Source: CAYNRA01 sp046296415 (lineage in GTDB: Bacteria > Bacteroidota > Bacteroidia > Cytophagales > Spirosomataceae). Taken from it: DNA of 64,000 nucleotides. How positions within the stretch are numbered: the stretch's first letter is position 1; the number at the start of each line of letters is the position of its first letter. The position numbers were made by a program, and so were the translations under genes. The notes below the pieces were generated by a model. It saw only the letters and a program-made list of their open reading frames with translations. It did not search any database and was not told the origin of the DNA. The DNA lies in contig JBKBLN010000001.1 in assembly GCA_046296415.1 (NCBI GenBank), positions 1-64,000 on the forward strand, in the 5' to 3' direction. Of this stretch, positions 63,377 through 64,000 are shown in pieces.

Positions 63377-64000
63377 AATTGTTTCTAAAATTTCGCCTAG
63401 CAACTCATATCGCTTTTCTTGAATTTTTTCCTGTGCGATGCGCTCGGCTTTTTGAAATCCACCCTGATAGTACCGTTGCACCCAAGGTAAAAAAGATAAA
63501 GTCCCCTCAATAAATGTGGTGTTCAATGCAGAACGCAATCCCAAATAGAACAAGCCACCGGTTAATAGCATCGAATTCAATCCATTCTTCACATCCCCAA
63601 CATACAATTGCCCTAGCCCGGGAAGAATCATGCTCAGTACTTTTGCCTTTTTAGGATTGATTTTGCTGATTCGATCGTTTTTTCGGAATAATTGATGCAC
63701 AGTCGTCGTATCGGATACAAGGCCCTTAAATGCCACTTCGGCGGTCGAAAACTGGCCTTGGGCGTAGGCTGTTAATCCTTCATAAAAAAGTCGTTCTTTT
63801 TCTTGTGAGGGGATCTGCAAGGGAGTATCCATATCCAAAAGTTCGACTTCCGCAAAGGAGTATTGTTTTAGGAAAAGTAACGAGGCAATTTTTTGCAAAG
63901 AATAAGCGGTTTTTAGGCTATCTACATCGGTCGAGAAGTAGGCAAGATCATAGTAATTAGCGGCTTCTGCATATCTTTTTTCGGTGTATAGGCTGTGGGC
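63371..64000 (-). CDS. TPR-like protein, 5' end outside the window
   Basis: The frame stays open from its stop at 63371 to the window edge (210 codons), so the gene starts beyond 64000. An in-frame TTG at 63898 is not needed as a start. Repeated helical segments such as EKRYAEAANYYDLAYFSTD and YEGLTAYAQGQFSTAEVAFK look like tetratricopeptide repeats. A hydrophobic pair follows (SMILPGLGQLYVGD; LLTGGLFYLGL) as in DUF5683-like envelope proteins. The GLGQLYxGD motif is typical of that group. Function unknown. Confidence 0.7.
   Translation of the reverse strand, partial: AHSLYTEKRYAEAANYYDLAYFSTDVDSLKTAYSLQKIASLLFLKQYSFAEVELLDMDTPLQIPSQEKERLFYEGLTAYAQGQFSTAEVAFKGLVSDTTTVHQLFRKNDRISKINPKKAKVLSMILPGLGQLYVGDVKNGLNSMLLTGGLFYLGLRSALNTTFIEGTLSFLPWVQRYYQGGFQKAERIAQEKIQEKRYELLGEILETID

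Overview
The window looks like a chromosome segment of a Bacteroidota bacterium, most likely of the order Cytophagales. The evidence is two SusC/SusD outer-membrane uptake pairs, TAnnTTTG-type -7 promoter elements, few Shine-Dalgarno sites, a crtI-crtB carotenoid pair, and core proteins (EF-G, S7, S12, PriA, TIM) of the Bacteroidota kind. No species is claimed. No tRNA or rRNA gene was recognised.

Region 1 (1-11.2 kb) is an AT-rich accessory region. Four GC-richer arrays of a palindromic repeat (core GGCTCCTTCGGAGCC or its complement, 18 copies seen by eye, none after 11.2 kb) surround two small gene clusters. They also flank a one-tyrosine REP-associated transposase (RAYT, 10298-10759). Cluster A (371-4752) holds two paralogous secreted proteins, a small lipoprotein, a membrane protein and a DUF3267 zincin. 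Cluster B (6117-9575) holds an XRE regulator, two short peptides with double-glycine-like leaders, very small membrane proteins, two CPBP membrane proteases and a frameshifted, truncated HlyD-type export gene. It reads as a decaying bacteriocin or secreted-peptide locus. A 43-residue membrane protein occurs once intact (8305-8436) and once broken by a nonsense codon (3078-3209). A 13-bp perfect palindrome lies upstream of both clusters.

Region 2 (11.3-23.7 kb) is mostly housekeeping: a GMC oxidoreductase with its small subunit, a cysteine desulfurase, an Lrp regulator divergent from ornithine aminotransferase, two XRE paralogues with an HD hydrolase, rpsL-rpsG on the minus strand, and fusA on the plus strand away from them.

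Region 3 (22.5-48.6 kb) is a xylan-utilisation locus. A divergent LacI-type regulator with a fused zinc ribbon faces an eleven-gene, same-strand, tightly spaced operon: SusC, SusD, a surface GH10 xylanase with an inserted CBM-like domain, GH115, UxuA, GH67, an SDR oxidoreductase, a two-domain esterase/deacetylase, a second GH10, a GPH symporter and a GH43. Together these could bind glucuronoxylan, cut it, remove acetyl and (methyl)glucuronic acid groups, import the products, hydrolyse xylo-oligosaccharides and send glucuronate through mannonate towards 2-keto-3-deoxygluconate. A hairpin terminator inside the operon separates the surface module from the rest. A second SusC/SusD pair follows under its own control.

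Region 4 (48.6-64 kb) holds ordinary chromosomal genes: rhodanese, GlcNAc-kinase-like, M16 peptidase, DoxX, YebC, TIM, VTT protein, EamA transporter, crtB/crtI, an ECF sigma factor, priA, a holin-like protein, a NagX-like acetyltransferase, a DUF1080 protein and a TPR-like gene cut by the window edge.
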